Shown here: positions 54,393 through 63,703 of the stretch, in pieces
Layout: each line of letters starts with the position of its first letter
How positions within the stretch are numbered: the first letter of the stretch is position 1
Origin: Sedimentisphaerales bacterium
GTDB lineage: Bacteria; Planctomycetota; Phycisphaerae; Sedimentisphaerales; Anaerohalosphaeraceae
NCBI GenBank assembly: GCA_028282905.1
Contig: JANQGW010000220.1
Location: 16,013-80,012, forward strand
Direction: 5' to 3'
DNA: 64,000 nt
Translations under genes and position numbers: made by a program
The notes under the pieces: generated by a model
What the model was told of the DNA's origin: nothing
Databases searched by the model: none
What the model saw: only the letters and a program-made list of their open reading frames with translations

Positions 54393-54481
54393 GCCGCACT
54401 TTGAACAGACATGGCGCCTGTTTTTTAGTATCGCTTATATGTTCGTGTGGTCCGGTATGAGGGGCACGTTTGACGAACATT

Positions 54482-54525
54482 ACAAGTGCCGGCTGCACAC
54501 TGCGGGGGACGCGGCCGGCACTTGT
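54482..54525 (+). terminator. Large GC-rich hairpin after the small membrane gene
   Basis: ACAAGTGCCGGCTGC and GCGGCCGGCACTTGT pair at 14 of 15 positions with a 14-base loop. The following TTTCGGATTGTTTT is a weak T-tract. It lies between two convergent genes and probably ends the plus-strand transcript. Confidence 0.55.
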
Positions 54526-54540
54526 TTCGGATTGTTTTCA

Positions 54541-54638
54541 CAGTAGCCCGTAGCGTCAGCGCCGGGATTAGAATACCATGTGCGTAATGCCTGCCACAGA
54601 GATATCCCATCGTGTCGCTGTCGCTCCACGCTTCTGTT
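54541..54638. repeat. About 98-bp intergenic repeat, copy B
   Basis: Same order as copy A at 53739-53834 with substitutions and a few indels; the GTGTCGCTGTCGCTCCACGC core is identical. It ends 15 bases before the stop of the CcdA fusion gene. Confidence 0.7.
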
Positions 54639-54653
54639 GATTGAATCTCGCGC

Positions 54654-56378
54654 CTATGCCAGCAGCAGTAACAGGCCTAAGCCGACAAACAGCAATGCCA
54701 TGGTCAACTTGGCCAGTACGATATGGCGGCCCAGGAAGCCGCCCAGTGACTGCGAGCTGACACCATAGTACGTAATCACGAAAATCACCACCAGCGGCAG
54801 AATGAACATCAGGTTATAGACGAGCAGATATCCGATCGCATTCAGACGCAGCGTGGAAGATTTCGCGACAAAAATGATGACCGGCAGGTAAATCTGGCCG
54901 GTACAGACCGACTCCAGCAGCGCAACAATCACCCCGACGCTGATAGCGCCTGTCAGCAGGCCGCCGGTGCCCATGCCCACCCGGATCACCTTGTGGATTC
55001 TTGCTTTGATGCCTTTCGGCAGGCCCAGTGTCATGCTTTGGGTGTCTTTGGTCTTGAGGTATTTGAAAAGGTCCAGCAGGCTCCAGCCGGCCAGGATAAA
55101 CGTAAAGACCGCGATAATCAGAGTCACTCGTTCGGTAATACCCTGATCTTTAAAAAAGCTTTTAGCCGCCCCCAGAAGCCCCAGTCCCAACAGCAGGTAT
55201 GTGATAAAAATCGCAAAGGTAAAACCTGTGCCGACGATAATAATCTGGCGTTTGCTTTTGCCGAGATAGGCCAGCATCGAGATAAAAAATACAATGGTTG
55301 TAAACGCACAGGGATTGACACCATCCAGCAACCCGGCGACCGCAATCGCGCCCAGATTGAATTTCTTGAACTGTTCCAGCACTATTGTCTCAGCGGAACC
55401 GGAAGAAGTTTCGGGCTGGGTCTGCGAAGTTTCTGAAGAATCGCCTTCCGGTTCATCTGCAGGTATCTGATTATAAGATACTGTTTCAATTTCGGGGTCT
55501 TTAGGCTCGTTCGTTTCAATCGCACAATCATCACCGGAAAAATCCGATTGTTCACCTTCAATCACCCCTGTCGAGTTATCTTCCCGGGCAGTTTCATCTA
55601 TCACCGGTTCATCCGCAGGCGACTGATCGGATGAGGTCGTTTCAATCTCGGTGTCTTCTGGCTCATTCATATCAACTATCACATCGTCAGACGGAACATT
55701 CGCATCTTCAACTTCAACTCTATCCACAGGGATATCTTTTTGGATGATTTCATCAATTGCCGGGAGATTGGGGTCCTGAGCTTCGTCTTCGACTGGTAGC
55801 GGCTCCCCTTTATTGAGACTTTCGTCGGGCAGAACCGGTGGTGTCGGTGTTGTATCAGGTTCTGATACTTCTGTCGGTATATTGGGGTCTTCAGGCATTT
55901 CCGGCTCAATCGCAATTTCTGCCTCTGCTTCCGGTTCAGGCTTGCCGCTTATCGCTTCAATCAGGACATCTGTCAAGGTTTCAATAATCTTTTTATCACC
56001 GACAATCGATTTTTCGCCAATAAACATCACCGGCGGCGCTGTATCCTTCAGCTCGAATTTCTCCAGATACTTCAGAAGTTTTGCCAGATTCTCAACGGAT
56101 TTATCAATATCATATTTCCTGATATAAATAAAATCCTCCAAATCCAGAACCAACTCCGGCATCGCCTTTTTGACCTTCAGGCATTCATCGCAACTCGCTG
56201 ATGTGAAATAGATGATTTTCACCTTCGCAGGATCATCCGGCTGATCTTCTGGGATTTCAAGACGTTCAAATACAGCCATCGCTTCGTCAGTCTGTTCTGA
56301 TTGTGCCGAAACAACTTCAGCAAACAAAACCGATATCAACAGCAAGCAAAGGATATTCGCCCAATTCTTTTTTCTCAT
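54654..56378 (-). CDS. Thioredoxin-like + CcdA/DsbD-like membrane protein with long acidic linker
   Basis: 574 residues. A signal peptide precedes a thioredoxin-like domain with YFTSASCDECLKVK (CxxC) in the envelope. A linker of about 200 residues is almost entirely Asp, Glu, Pro, Thr and Ser. The C-terminal half has six or more helices with GLLDGVNPCAF and LLESVCTGQIYLP, the paired Cys sites of CcdA/DsbD that pass electrons across the membrane. Domain order is thioredoxin first, then CcdA, so the layout is unlike standard DsbD. It probably reduces exported disulfides, for example in the Cys-rich GH127 enzymes (inference). It begins 18 bases after the DegT gene. Confidence 0.85.
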   Translation of the reverse strand: MRKKNWANILCLLLISVLFAEVVSAQSEQTDEAMAVFERLEIPEDQPDDPAKVKIIYFTSASCDECLKVKKAMPELVLDLEDFIYIRKYDIDKSVENLAKLLKYLEKFELKDTAPPVMFIGEKSIVGDKKIIETLTDVLIEAISGKPEPEAEAEIAIEPEMPEDPNIPTEVSEPDTTPTPPVLPDESLNKGEPLPVEDEAQDPNLPAIDEIIQKDIPVDRVEVEDANVPSDDVIVDMNEPEDTEIETTSSDQSPADEPVIDETAREDNSTGVIEGEQSDFSGDDCAIETNEPKDPEIETVSYNQIPADEPEGDSSETSQTQPETSSGSAETIVLEQFKKFNLGAIAVAGLLDGVNPCAFTTIVFFISMLAYLGKSKRQIIIVGTGFTFAIFITYLLLGLGLLGAAKSFFKDQGITERVTLIIAVFTFILAGWSLLDLFKYLKTKDTQSMTLGLPKGIKARIHKVIRVGMGTGGLLTGAISVGVIVALLESVCTGQIYLPVIIFVAKSSTLRLNAIGYLLVYNLMFILPLVVIFVITYYGVSSQSLGGFLGRHIVLAKLTMALLFVGLGLLLLLA

Positions 56379-56396
56379 CGGCTCCCCCTATCTGTG

Positions 56397-57521
56397 TTAT
56401 ATTTCGTCAAGGCAGGATTTCAATTCGTTGCAGACCAGCTCGACATCGCTTGCGGACAGGTTATTGTGGAACGGCAGCGCGATGGTGCCTTTGCAGACCG
56501 AGTCGGTCACCGGCATGTCGCCCTCTTTACAACCGAACTCTTCTGCGATAAACGGCTGCAGGTGCACCGGCGGGAAATAATTGCTGACCTGAATACCGCG
56601 GTCGAGCATCTTTTTCAAAAGTGTATTTCGCTGCTCCTGCGTATAATTTTCAGTTAGACGCGGTACAAACACAAACCAGCTCATCCGGCTGTTTTCCGGA
56701 GCTTTCGGAACAATCAGACGCTCGTCATCGCCCAGCAGTTGCAGGTACATCGCGGCGACTTTGGCCCGTTTTTCGATAAACTCCTCAATTCGCGATAACT
56801 GCACAATCCCCAGCGCACAGTTAATATCGCTGAGGCGATAGTTAAAGCCAAGCCGCTGATGGGCGAGCCATCCGCCGCCGCGACCGCGGCCCTGATTACG
56901 CATGGAAACGCACAATTCGGCCAGGTCATCGTCATCGGTCAAAACGACGCCACCCTCGCCGGTAGTCATCTGCTTATTGGGATAAAACGCGAAAGCACTC
57001 ATTTTGCCGAATGTGCCGATTTTTCTGCCGTCCAACGTCGAACCCAGCGCTTCGCAACTGTCTTCCAGTACGGTCAGGTTATGTTTTTCGGCGATTTCAC
57101 AAATTTTATCAATGCCCGCGGGATTGCCGAAGACTTCAACCGGGATAATCGCCTTCGTTCTTTCCGTAATCTTTTCCTCGATTTTCGAGGGGTCCATGTT
57201 CATCGTAACCGGGTCGATATCCACAAAGACCGGCGTGGCACCGACCATCATCGGAACTGTGACTGAACAAATGAATGTGAATGGAGTCACAAGGATTTCG
57301 TCCCCCGGTCCCCATCCCATGGCTCTGGCACACAAATAAAGGCCGCTGGTACCGCTGTTGACAGAAATCGCGTGTTTGACGCCGATATATTCCTCGAATC
57401 CCTGCTCAAATTCGCGGACTTTCGGGCCTAAAGACAAATTCGGCGTTCGCAGTACCTGGCAAACCGCCTCGATTTCCGCTTCTGTAATATCCGGACACGC
57501 TAAATTGACTCTCATTTCCAT
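56397..57521 (-). CDS. DegT/DnrJ/EryC1/StrS family aminotransferase
   Basis: PLP-dependent transaminase of about 374 residues that puts an amino group on a nucleotide-linked keto-sugar for surface glycans or antibiotics. The signatures are NSGTSGLYLCARAMGWGPGDEILVTP in parts, VFVDIDPVTMNMDP, EDSCEALGS, FYPNKQMTTGEGG with the PLP Lys, and NYRLSDINCALG. The sugar cannot be told from sequence. AAGGCC precedes the chosen ATG by nine bases. The gene is 18 bases upstream of the CcdA fusion on the same strand, an odd pairing that may only reflect shared transcription. Confidence 0.9.
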   Translation of the reverse strand: MEMRVNLACPDITEAEIEAVCQVLRTPNLSLGPKVREFEQGFEEYIGVKHAISVNSGTSGLYLCARAMGWGPGDEILVTPFTFICSVTVPMMVGATPVFVDIDPVTMNMDPSKIEEKITERTKAIIPVEVFGNPAGIDKICEIAEKHNLTVLEDSCEALGSTLDGRKIGTFGKMSAFAFYPNKQMTTGEGGVVLTDDDDLAELCVSMRNQGRGRGGGWLAHQRLGFNYRLSDINCALGIVQLSRIEEFIEKRAKVAAMYLQLLGDDERLIVPKAPENSRMSWFVFVPRLTENYTQEQRNTLLKKMLDRGIQVSNYFPPVHLQPFIAEEFGCKEGDMPVTDSVCKGTIALPFHNNLSASDVELVCNELKSCLDEI

Positions 57522-57666
57522 CACAATTGGCCTTAAATCATGTGTTATTAAAGACTGCTATTATACACATTCCTTCTCCAATCTCCAAATCAAATCCATG
57601 CAAGACGTCCACATATTAAAGACGGAACGCATCCCTTATGCTGGTTTCTGGAAAAGTATATTAAGA

Positions 57667-57708
57667 GTCATTCTGTGTCCGCTGGATTCCCGCCTTCGCG
57701 GGAATGAC
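57667..57708. repeat. Palindromic intergenic repeat (ATTCCCGC type)
   Basis: GTCATT at one end and AATGAC at the other bracket the hairpin ATTCCCGC-CTTC-GCGGGAAT (57686-57705). Similar palindromes are widespread intergenic repeats in bacteria. The outer ends match the fragment at 389-417. Confidence 0.55.
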
Positions 57709-57793
57709 AAACTTCGCGGCATAGCAAAACGCACAGGGAGGACGTCAGATTCAATACTATAAAAAGACTAATCGATGATACAGTGCTAAGCTG

Positions 57794-58768
57794 TTAACGG
57801 GCTTTCCAGCACGCCACCTTGTGATCGGCACCCTCAAGTGTCTGGACCTCTTCTTTACACCGCTCTTCAGCCAGCGGACACCGCGGGTGGAACGGACAGC
57901 CTGATGGCGGATTGGACGGGCTGGGGACTTCGCCGCCCAAAACAATCCGCTTCTTATCCTTGTTGGGAATCGGCTCCGGAATCGCACTGAGCAGTGCCTG
58001 TGTGTACGGATGCAATGGATTGTCATACAATGTATCACGGTCGGCATATTCGACTATCCGGCCCAGATACATCACCGCGACATAATCGCTGATATGCTCA
58101 ACCACCGCCAGGTCATGCGCCACAAACAGATACGTCAGACCCAACTCGGCCTGTAAATCCTGCATCAGATTAATAATTTGCGATTGGATAGAAACATCCA
58201 GCGCACTGACCGGCTCATCACAGATAATGAATTTTGGCTCTAATGCCAACGCCCGGGCGATACCGATACGCTGACGCTGGCCGCCTGAAAATTCGTGCGG
58301 ATAGCGATTTAAGTGCTGAACCGACAGGCCCACTTTTTCAATCAGATTCGCGACACGGTCACGACGGTCCTTGCCGGACGCGACACGGTGAACGGTCATT
58401 GCTTCGCCGACAATGCTCTCGACGGTCATACGGGGATTCAGCGAACCGTACGGATCCTGAAACATCATCTGAATTTCACGACGCATCTGCTTGATCTGCC
58501 CTGCCGTTGTAAAGGCGAACATCTCTTCCCCGTCAAACGAGAAGCTACCGTCCGTCTTGGGAATCAACCGCATCATGGTTCGACCGACGGTGGTTTTTCC
58601 GCAGCCGCTCTCGCCGACCAGGCCCAGTGTCTTACCTTCTTCAATTGAGAAACTGACGCCGTCAACGGCCTTGACATGACCCACTGTTTTGTTCAGAAGG
58701 CCGGCGCGAATCGGAAAATGCGTCTTCAAATCCTTCACTTCAACCAGATTTTTTTTCGCGTCGCTCAT
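57794..58768 (-). CDS. oppF: Oligopeptide ABC transporter ATP-binding protein (OppF type)
   Basis: ATPase of an oligopeptide importer. The 324-residue chain has Walker [12 protein letters not shown], the Q-loop [12 protein letters not shown], the ABC signature [15 protein letters not shown], Walker [13 protein letters not shown] and the switch His in FVAHDLAVV. The C-terminus carries the oligopeptide-specific [17 protein letters not shown], likely a metal or structural Cys site. It is the last gene of oppA-B-C-D-F on the minus strand. The first ATG is kept. Confidence 0.94.
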   Translation of the reverse strand: MSDAKKNLVEVKDLKTHFPIRAGLLNKTVGHVKAVDGVSFSIEEGKTLGLVGESGCGKTTVGRTMMRLIPKTDGSFSFDGEEMFAFTTAGQIKQMRREIQMMFQDPYGSLNPRMTVESIVGEAMTVHRVASGKDRRDRVANLIEKVGLSVQHLNRYPHEFSGGQRQRIGIARALALEPKFIICDEPVSALDVSIQSQIINLMQDLQAELGLTYLFVAHDLAVVEHISDYVAVMYLGRIVEYADRDTLYDNPLHPYTQALLSAIPEPIPNKDKKRIVLGGEVPSPSNPPSGCPFHPRCPLAEERCKEEVQTLEGADHKVACWKAR

Positions 58769-58794
58769 TGTCTATTTCTACATGCAATATGTTG

Positions 58795-59796
58795 TCATTT
58801 TGTTTCGGTGTACCCTTCCGCGTGCCAGCAGGCCACCTGCCGGCCGGGCGTGACCTCTTTCAGCGGCGGTTCCTGTGTACGGCACTTAGTATCTTTACAG
58901 CCAATCGGGCAGCGCGTATGGAACTTACAGCCTGACGGGAAATTCAGCGGATTCGGGACGTTTCCGCCAATCACGTCAAGGCGTTCTTTCTTTTCGCCCA
59001 GCCGCGGCAACGATTGTAATAGGCCCTGCGTATAAGGATGCAGCGGATTGTTGAACACGTTCTTGGCCGTACCGGTTTCCACCACACGGGAAGCGTACAT
59101 CACGACCACGTCGTCAGCATTTTCTGCCACGACGCCGAGGTCGTGAGTAATCATCATAATACTCATGCCGTTTTGTCGCTGGAGATCACGCAGCAAATCC
59201 AGAATCTGAGCCTGAATCGTCACGTCCAGTGCCGTTGTCGGCTCATCGGCAATCAGCAGTGACGGCGAGCAGCACAGCGACATGGCAATCATCACGCGCT
59301 GTCGCATTCCACCACTCATCTGGTGCGGATACTCCCGAACGCGCCGTTCGGGGTCGGCGATCCCGACCTTTTTCATCATATCAATCGCGATATCCCACGC
59401 CTGATCGGCCTTGTCCTTCTGGTGCAGTTTGACCGCCTCAACGATCTGGTTGCCCACGGTGAAGACCGGGTTCAGACTGGTCATCGGTTCCTGGAAAATC
59501 ATCGCAATGTCGTTGCCGCGAATTTCGCGCATCCGTTCATCGGTTGCCTCCAGTAGTGCTTCACCATCAAAGATGATTTCACCGCCGACAATCTTGCCGG
59601 GCGGCCATGGGATCAACTGCATTACAGACATGGCGGTCACACTCTTGCCGCAGCCACTTTCGCCAACGACCGCCAGCGTCTTGCCGCGGGCAATATCGTA
59701 ACTGACATCCTGAACGGCCTTGACGACGCCCTGTTCGGTAAAGAAATGGGTCGTCAGGTTCCGTATGGATAATAAATTATCGCCGTTTTGTGTCAT
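58795..59796 (-). CDS. oppD: Oligopeptide ABC transporter ATP-binding protein (OppD type)
   Basis: Second ATPase of the importer, 333 residues. Walker A is [14 protein letters not shown], the Q-loop [12 protein letters not shown], the signature [15 protein letters not shown], Walker [12 protein letters not shown] and the switch His in ITHDLGVV. The Cys-rich [16 protein letters not shown] segment near the end is the family C-terminal module. It starts one base after the stop of oppC and lies 26 bases before oppF, so all are one operon. Confidence 0.94.
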   Translation of the reverse strand: MTQNGDNLLSIRNLTTHFFTEQGVVKAVQDVSYDIARGKTLAVVGESGCGKSVTAMSVMQLIPWPPGKIVGGEIIFDGEALLEATDERMREIRGNDIAMIFQEPMTSLNPVFTVGNQIVEAVKLHQKDKADQAWDIAIDMMKKVGIADPERRVREYPHQMSGGMRQRVMIAMSLCCSPSLLIADEPTTALDVTIQAQILDLLRDLQRQNGMSIMMITHDLGVVAENADDVVVMYASRVVETGTAKNVFNNPLHPYTQGLLQSLPRLGEKKERLDVIGGNVPNPLNFPSGCKFHTRCPIGCKDTKCRTQEPPLKEVTPGRQVACWHAEGYTETK

Positions 59797-59797
59797 A

Positions 59798-60832
59798 TTA
59801 ATCCACCCTCAGTTTCGGATCCAGGCAGTCCCGCAATGCGTCGCCGAAGATATTTAATGCCAATGAAATAAAGAACACCGCCAGTGTCGCGGCGGTCATT
59901 TCCCACCAGACGTCACGGGCCAGTTCCGTTCGGGCCGCGTCAATCATGCCGCCCCAACTGGGCTTATCCGTTTCGCCAAGGCCCAAAAAGCTCAGGATGA
60001 CTTCGGCCTGAATAAAGCCGACAAATCGCAGGGAAAAGTTAATAATGATAATGTGGAAAACGTTCGGCAGCAGGTGGAAGAAAATAATCCGCATATCGGA
60101 ACAGCCCATCGCCCTTGCCGCCAGCACATATTCACTTTCCTTCCGCTTGATCACTTCACCACGAATCAGACGGCAAATACCGACCCAACTGGTCAGCCCC
60201 ATTGCCAGATAAACGGCGGTCGCACCTCTGAGCGGTATACCAAAAACAGTCTTGCCCTTGAGAACCAAGGCAAAGGCCATTAAGAGAATCAGATATGGAA
60301 TCGTCGCCAGCGTTGTATAGAGCCAAACAATAATATCATCGGTCTTGCCGCGGTAGTAGCCGGCGATGGCCCCCAGTGGCACACCGATCAGCAGGCTGAT
60401 AAACGACGCGCAAACCGCCACGGTAATCGACGTTTTGGCCCCGTAAAGGGTTTTCCGCCAAGTGGACTGACCCAAAAAGTCTGTCCCGAAAGACGTCCAA
60501 CCGGTCTCTTCGGTATCTGAATCTTCCGGTGTCCAGGTAAATTGTCCCGGTTCTTCGGACCATAGGCTCTTCCAGACAGGCGGTGCATACGACGGACCTA
60601 CGGACTCTTTCCAACGGAACGCCGGAATGCCTTGATAGCCCTTTTCGCCAAATGATTCTTTCAACTGTTCATCGACAAAGATCACGCCGGCCAGCACAAA
60701 ATAGAGCATTACGATGAAAAAACATACCATCGCAAATCTGCGTTTGCGCAGGCGGCGAATCGCGTCGGACCAGAGACTGCGGCCTTTGATCGGTTTCGGG
60801 GCCGTTTTGGTTGTTGGTGTTGAATTACTCAA
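59798..60832 (-). CDS. oppC: Oligopeptide ABC transporter permease (OppC type)
   Basis: Membrane permease of about 344 residues with six helices; EAA-type loop near [20 protein letters not shown] long hydrophilic insert sits between the first two helices. The start is a TTG at 60832 (SNSTPTTK) with GAGGG upstream, overlapping the oppB stop; the track start six codons earlier lies inside oppB. The overlap suggests coupled translation with oppB. Confidence 0.88.
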   Translation of the reverse strand: MSNSTPTTKTAPKPIKGRSLWSDAIRRLRKRRFAMVCFFIVMLYFVLAGVIFVDEQLKESFGEKGYQGIPAFRWKESVGPSYAPPVWKSLWSEEPGQFTWTPEDSDTEETGWTSFGTDFLGQSTWRKTLYGAKTSITVAVCASFISLLIGVPLGAIAGYYRGKTDDIIVWLYTTLATIPYLILLMAFALVLKGKTVFGIPLRGATAVYLAMGLTSWVGICRLIRGEVIKRKESEYVLAARAMGCSDMRIIFFHLLPNVFHIIIINFSLRFVGFIQAEVILSFLGLGETDKPSWGGMIDAARTELARDVWWEMTAATLAVFFISLALNIFGDALRDCLDPKLRVD

Positions 60833-61829
60833 ATTTAACCCTCGGATCAACCCATGCGTAACAAATGTCCGTCAACAACGTAAATATCACGATCAGCAAT
60901 GCCATCATAAAGGTCATTGCATTCAGTACAAAGAAATCACGCCCGGCAATCGACTCGACCATCAGGTAGCCTAAGCCCGGGATGCCGAAAAAGCGTTCCA
61001 ACAGCAGCGAACCTAAGACCAGCCGCGGCAGAGACATGACTACGTTGGTTACAATCGGAATCATCGCATTTTTAAGCACATGCTTGAACAGTACCACGCG
61101 AGCGGTCAGGCCCTTGGCAAACGCCGTTCGTACATAGTCGCTGCGGATCTCATCCAGCATGACGGTACGATAGAACCGCAATCCCGGCCCCAAACTAGCG
61201 ACGATGCCAATGAGAATCGGAAGAATCACACTAAATGACATTGGCTCGGTGGGATTGTAATAAATGGGGAATAAGTCCAGCTTATAGGCAAAGATATACT
61301 GGCCGAAAATAATGAAACTCAGGTACGGCACGCTCATCAGAATCACGCATAAGACGACCGTCCCAAAGTCCCAGGCCGTGCCCCGCAAAAAGGCGACTGC
61401 CAGTGCCAGACTGATCGTAATGATCAACGATGCGATAAACATCGGTACTGTCAGCGATAGTGACGGGCCGACACCCTGGAGAATCTTTTCGCTGATTTTC
61501 TGACGGTCCATCGCCCGCCCGAAATTAAACGTAACCGCATTTTTGAAATGCCGCAGAAACTGACTGCCTTCAAAAAATGATTTCATGCCCGCCTTAAAAC
61601 CGTCTTCTTTGAAGCTCTCTCTGACCGGGGCCATCTCGACTTTGAAATAAGGCTTGTCGAACCCGTATTCAGCACGAATCTCGGCAACTGTTTCGGCATC
61701 AGCATTTTTACCGGCAATCTGCTGAGAAATGTCGCCTCCAATCACCGTGAACAACACGAATGTAATCAGCAAAACGCCAACAACAATCGGTATCATATAG
61801 AGCAATCTGCGTATAATATAGGCTGTCAT
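60825..61829 (-). CDS. oppB: Oligopeptide ABC transporter permease (OppB type)
   Basis: Membrane permease of 334 residues. The N-terminal RRLLYMIPIVVGVLLITFVLF helix and the late EAA loop (RTAFAKGLTARVVLFKHVLKNAMIPIV) are typical. Between the first and second helices is a long hydrophilic insert of about 90 residues (YGFDKPYFKVEM and following), as in oligopeptide permeases. It starts two bases after the substrate-binding protein stop and overlaps oppC by eight bases. Confidence 0.93.
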   Translation of the reverse strand: MTAYIIRRLLYMIPIVVGVLLITFVLFTVIGGDISQQIAGKNADAETVAEIRAEYGFDKPYFKVEMAPVRESFKEDGFKAGMKSFFEGSQFLRHFKNAVTFNFGRAMDRQKISEKILQGVGPSLSLTVPMFIASLIITISLALAVAFLRGTAWDFGTVVLCVILMSVPYLSFIIFGQYIFAYKLDLFPIYYNPTEPMSFSVILPILIGIVASLGPGLRFYRTVMLDEIRSDYVRTAFAKGLTARVVLFKHVLKNAMIPIVTNVVMSLPRLVLGSLLLERFFGIPGLGYLMVESIAGRDFFVLNAMTFMMALLIVIFTLLTDICYAWVDPRVKFE

Positions 61830-61831
61830 AG

Positions 61832-63703
61832 TTATTTCTTTTCTTTGAGTTCTTTGAGACGTTCCTTATACCCGCTGCGCTGGACCTCGTCAACCTTTCT
61901 ATACTTATTTAATCCATAGGAATAGACATGAGGCTTGTAATTCTCATACCACCCGTGAGCCAACGCATAGGAGACACGATGGCTGATAAAAACAGCAGGA
62001 TAATCATCCAGAATCATCCGTTCCATTTTCCGGTAAAGTTCCAGACGCTCTTCGCTCGGAAGCATCACTTCAGCCTTGTCATGAAGGGCATCTATTTCAG
62101 AATTGGAATAAAAGAAGGCATTACCGCCATTGGGGGCATGGTACTTGGTCACAAACATCTTCAGAAAATCAATCGCGTCCGGGTAACCGGCGCTGACACC
62201 GCTAAAGAACAACTGTAAGTCCCCGTTGACCATCTTGTCCAGATAGGTCGGCCAGTCCATGTATTCAACATTCAGTTCCAACCCGACTTTCGAAAACAGC
62301 CGCTGAGCATACTGGCCGGATTGGCGGTTAAACGTATCGGTCCCCGGCATCGACAGTGTCAGCGGCGGAATCGGCCCGCCGTGGACTTCCTCAGCCTCTT
62401 TAAGCAGTTCACGAGCCTCTTGTGGATCATATTTGGAATAATCATACTTGTGAATATCAGCGTCATAAGAGTCCAGACCCGGCGCCACAAAACCGTGGGC
62501 GACATGGCCGCGACCGTTGTTGAACAGGTCGATATATCGCTCGCGGTTATAGGCTCGGCAAATCGCCTTTCGAAGCGGCTTGTTTTTGCCCAGAACCGGA
62601 TCTTTCATATTAAAGCCAATCCAGAACACGGATGGGTCGTTAAATTTCTTCAACGCAACACCACGTCCGATCATTTCATCATTCAGTTCGTGTGTCTGGA
62701 CGTTAATTGTACCATCGAAGTTGTCTTTGAAAATGCCCATGCTGTCGAACTCGCCCCGCATAAACAACAACCATGCCGGCTGAGTTTCCTGAATCACCCG
62801 CCAGACCACGCGATCCGCAAACGGAATCGGCTTTCCGGCATCTTCCAGCAAGCCTGCTTCGCGGTCCCCCGGTGAACCTTCACTTGGGTATAACTCACCC
62901 CGCCAGTTTTCATTGCGCACCAGTTCGACATAACAGCCCCGCCGCCATGCTTTCAGGCGAAACGGGCCAGTTCCGACCGGATGTTGAATAATATCCTCCT
63001 TATAGTAATCAATCGCTTCATGCGGAATTGGTGACGTCATCGTATCCGTAAGAGCCGCATCGATAATCTGCGGCCACGGCTTGATCAGTTTAATTTGCAG
63101 AGTATGATTATCCAGTGCCTTGAAACCCTCAATCTCGCGGCTGTAATCAACATCCCATTCCTTTGTACCTTTGAAGGTCTTGGTATAGTCTCGAAAATTA
63201 TCCAGACCGATGATTTTGTCCTTAAAGCTCGCCCAGTTGCGACTCTTGGTTTTGACATTCGCGATCCGCTTAATAGCATACACAAAATCTCGAGCTGTCA
63301 GTTCACGGCCCTTGCCGTCAGGAAAACACGGATCGTCCTGAAAGCGGACGCCCTTCTTGATGCGAATAGTGTAGGTTAAGTTATCATCGCTAATTTCCGG
63401 AAGCCCATCAGCCAAAAGCGGCGTGATTTCATACGGCCGTTTAAGGGCATGATACCGGTAAAGAGATTCATACATCTCCGCACCGACAGACATGGAATAC
63501 ACATCACGCATATCACACGGGTCCAGAGTTCGCAGCTTGGACAACATGCAGCGGCGAAGGACCATACCTTCGTCTTCGGTCGGGACGTCTTTCTTCGCAC
63601 ACCCTGCCGGCAGGCACACCATCAGGCACATCGCCAGCAACAGGCCCCACCCGGAATGTTTCTGTAAAAAGCCGGTTCGATTAAAATTGTTGCTTGTAGT
63701 CAT
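61832..63703 (-). CDS. oppA: Oligopeptide ABC transporter substrate-binding lipoprotein
   Basis: 623 residues. The lipobox is in LPAGC, so the protein is anchored in the membrane. The extracellular domain follows family 5: SPIPHEAIDYYKEDIIQHPVGTGPFRL and NENWRGELYPSEGSPGD, then KPLRKAICRAYNRERYIDLF. It captures oligopeptides or similar ligands for OppBCDF. The start MTTSNNFNR overlaps the end of the preceding gene by 23 bases; the track start is five codons earlier. Its neighbour is a second, related binding protein, so the operon has tandem OppA paralogues. Confidence 0.92.
   Translation of the reverse strand: MTTSNNFNRTGFLQKHSGWGLLLAMCLMVCLPAGCAKKDVPTEDEGMVLRRCMLSKLRTLDPCDMRDVYSMSVGAEMYESLYRYHALKRPYEITPLLADGLPEISDDNLTYTIRIKKGVRFQDDPCFPDGKGRELTARDFVYAIKRIANVKTKSRNWASFKDKIIGLDNFRDYTKTFKGTKEWDVDYSREIEGFKALDNHTLQIKLIKPWPQIIDAALTDTMTSPIPHEAIDYYKEDIIQHPVGTGPFRLKAWRRGCYVELVRNENWRGELYPSEGSPGDREAGLLEDAGKPIPFADRVVWRVIQETQPAWLLFMRGEFDSMGIFKDNFDGTINVQTHELNDEMIGRGVALKKFNDPSVFWIGFNMKDPVLGKNKPLRKAICRAYNRERYIDLFNNGRGHVAHGFVAPGLDSYDADIHKYDYSKYDPQEARELLKEAEEVHGGPIPPLTLSMPGTDTFNRQSGQYAQRLFSKVGLELNVEYMDWPTYLDKMVNGDLQLFFSGVSAGYPDAIDFLKMFVTKYHAPNGGNAFFYSNSEIDALHDKAEVMLPSEERLELYRKMERMILDDYPAVFISHRVSYALAHGWYENYKPHVYSYGLNKYRKVDEVQRSGYKERLKELKEKK

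Noticed and set aside
52853-54412. 519-residue minus-strand ORF across the sigma/anti-sigma region
   Set aside because: It is antisense to two clear genes and the small membrane gene; its composition is that of a shadow frame with no domain.
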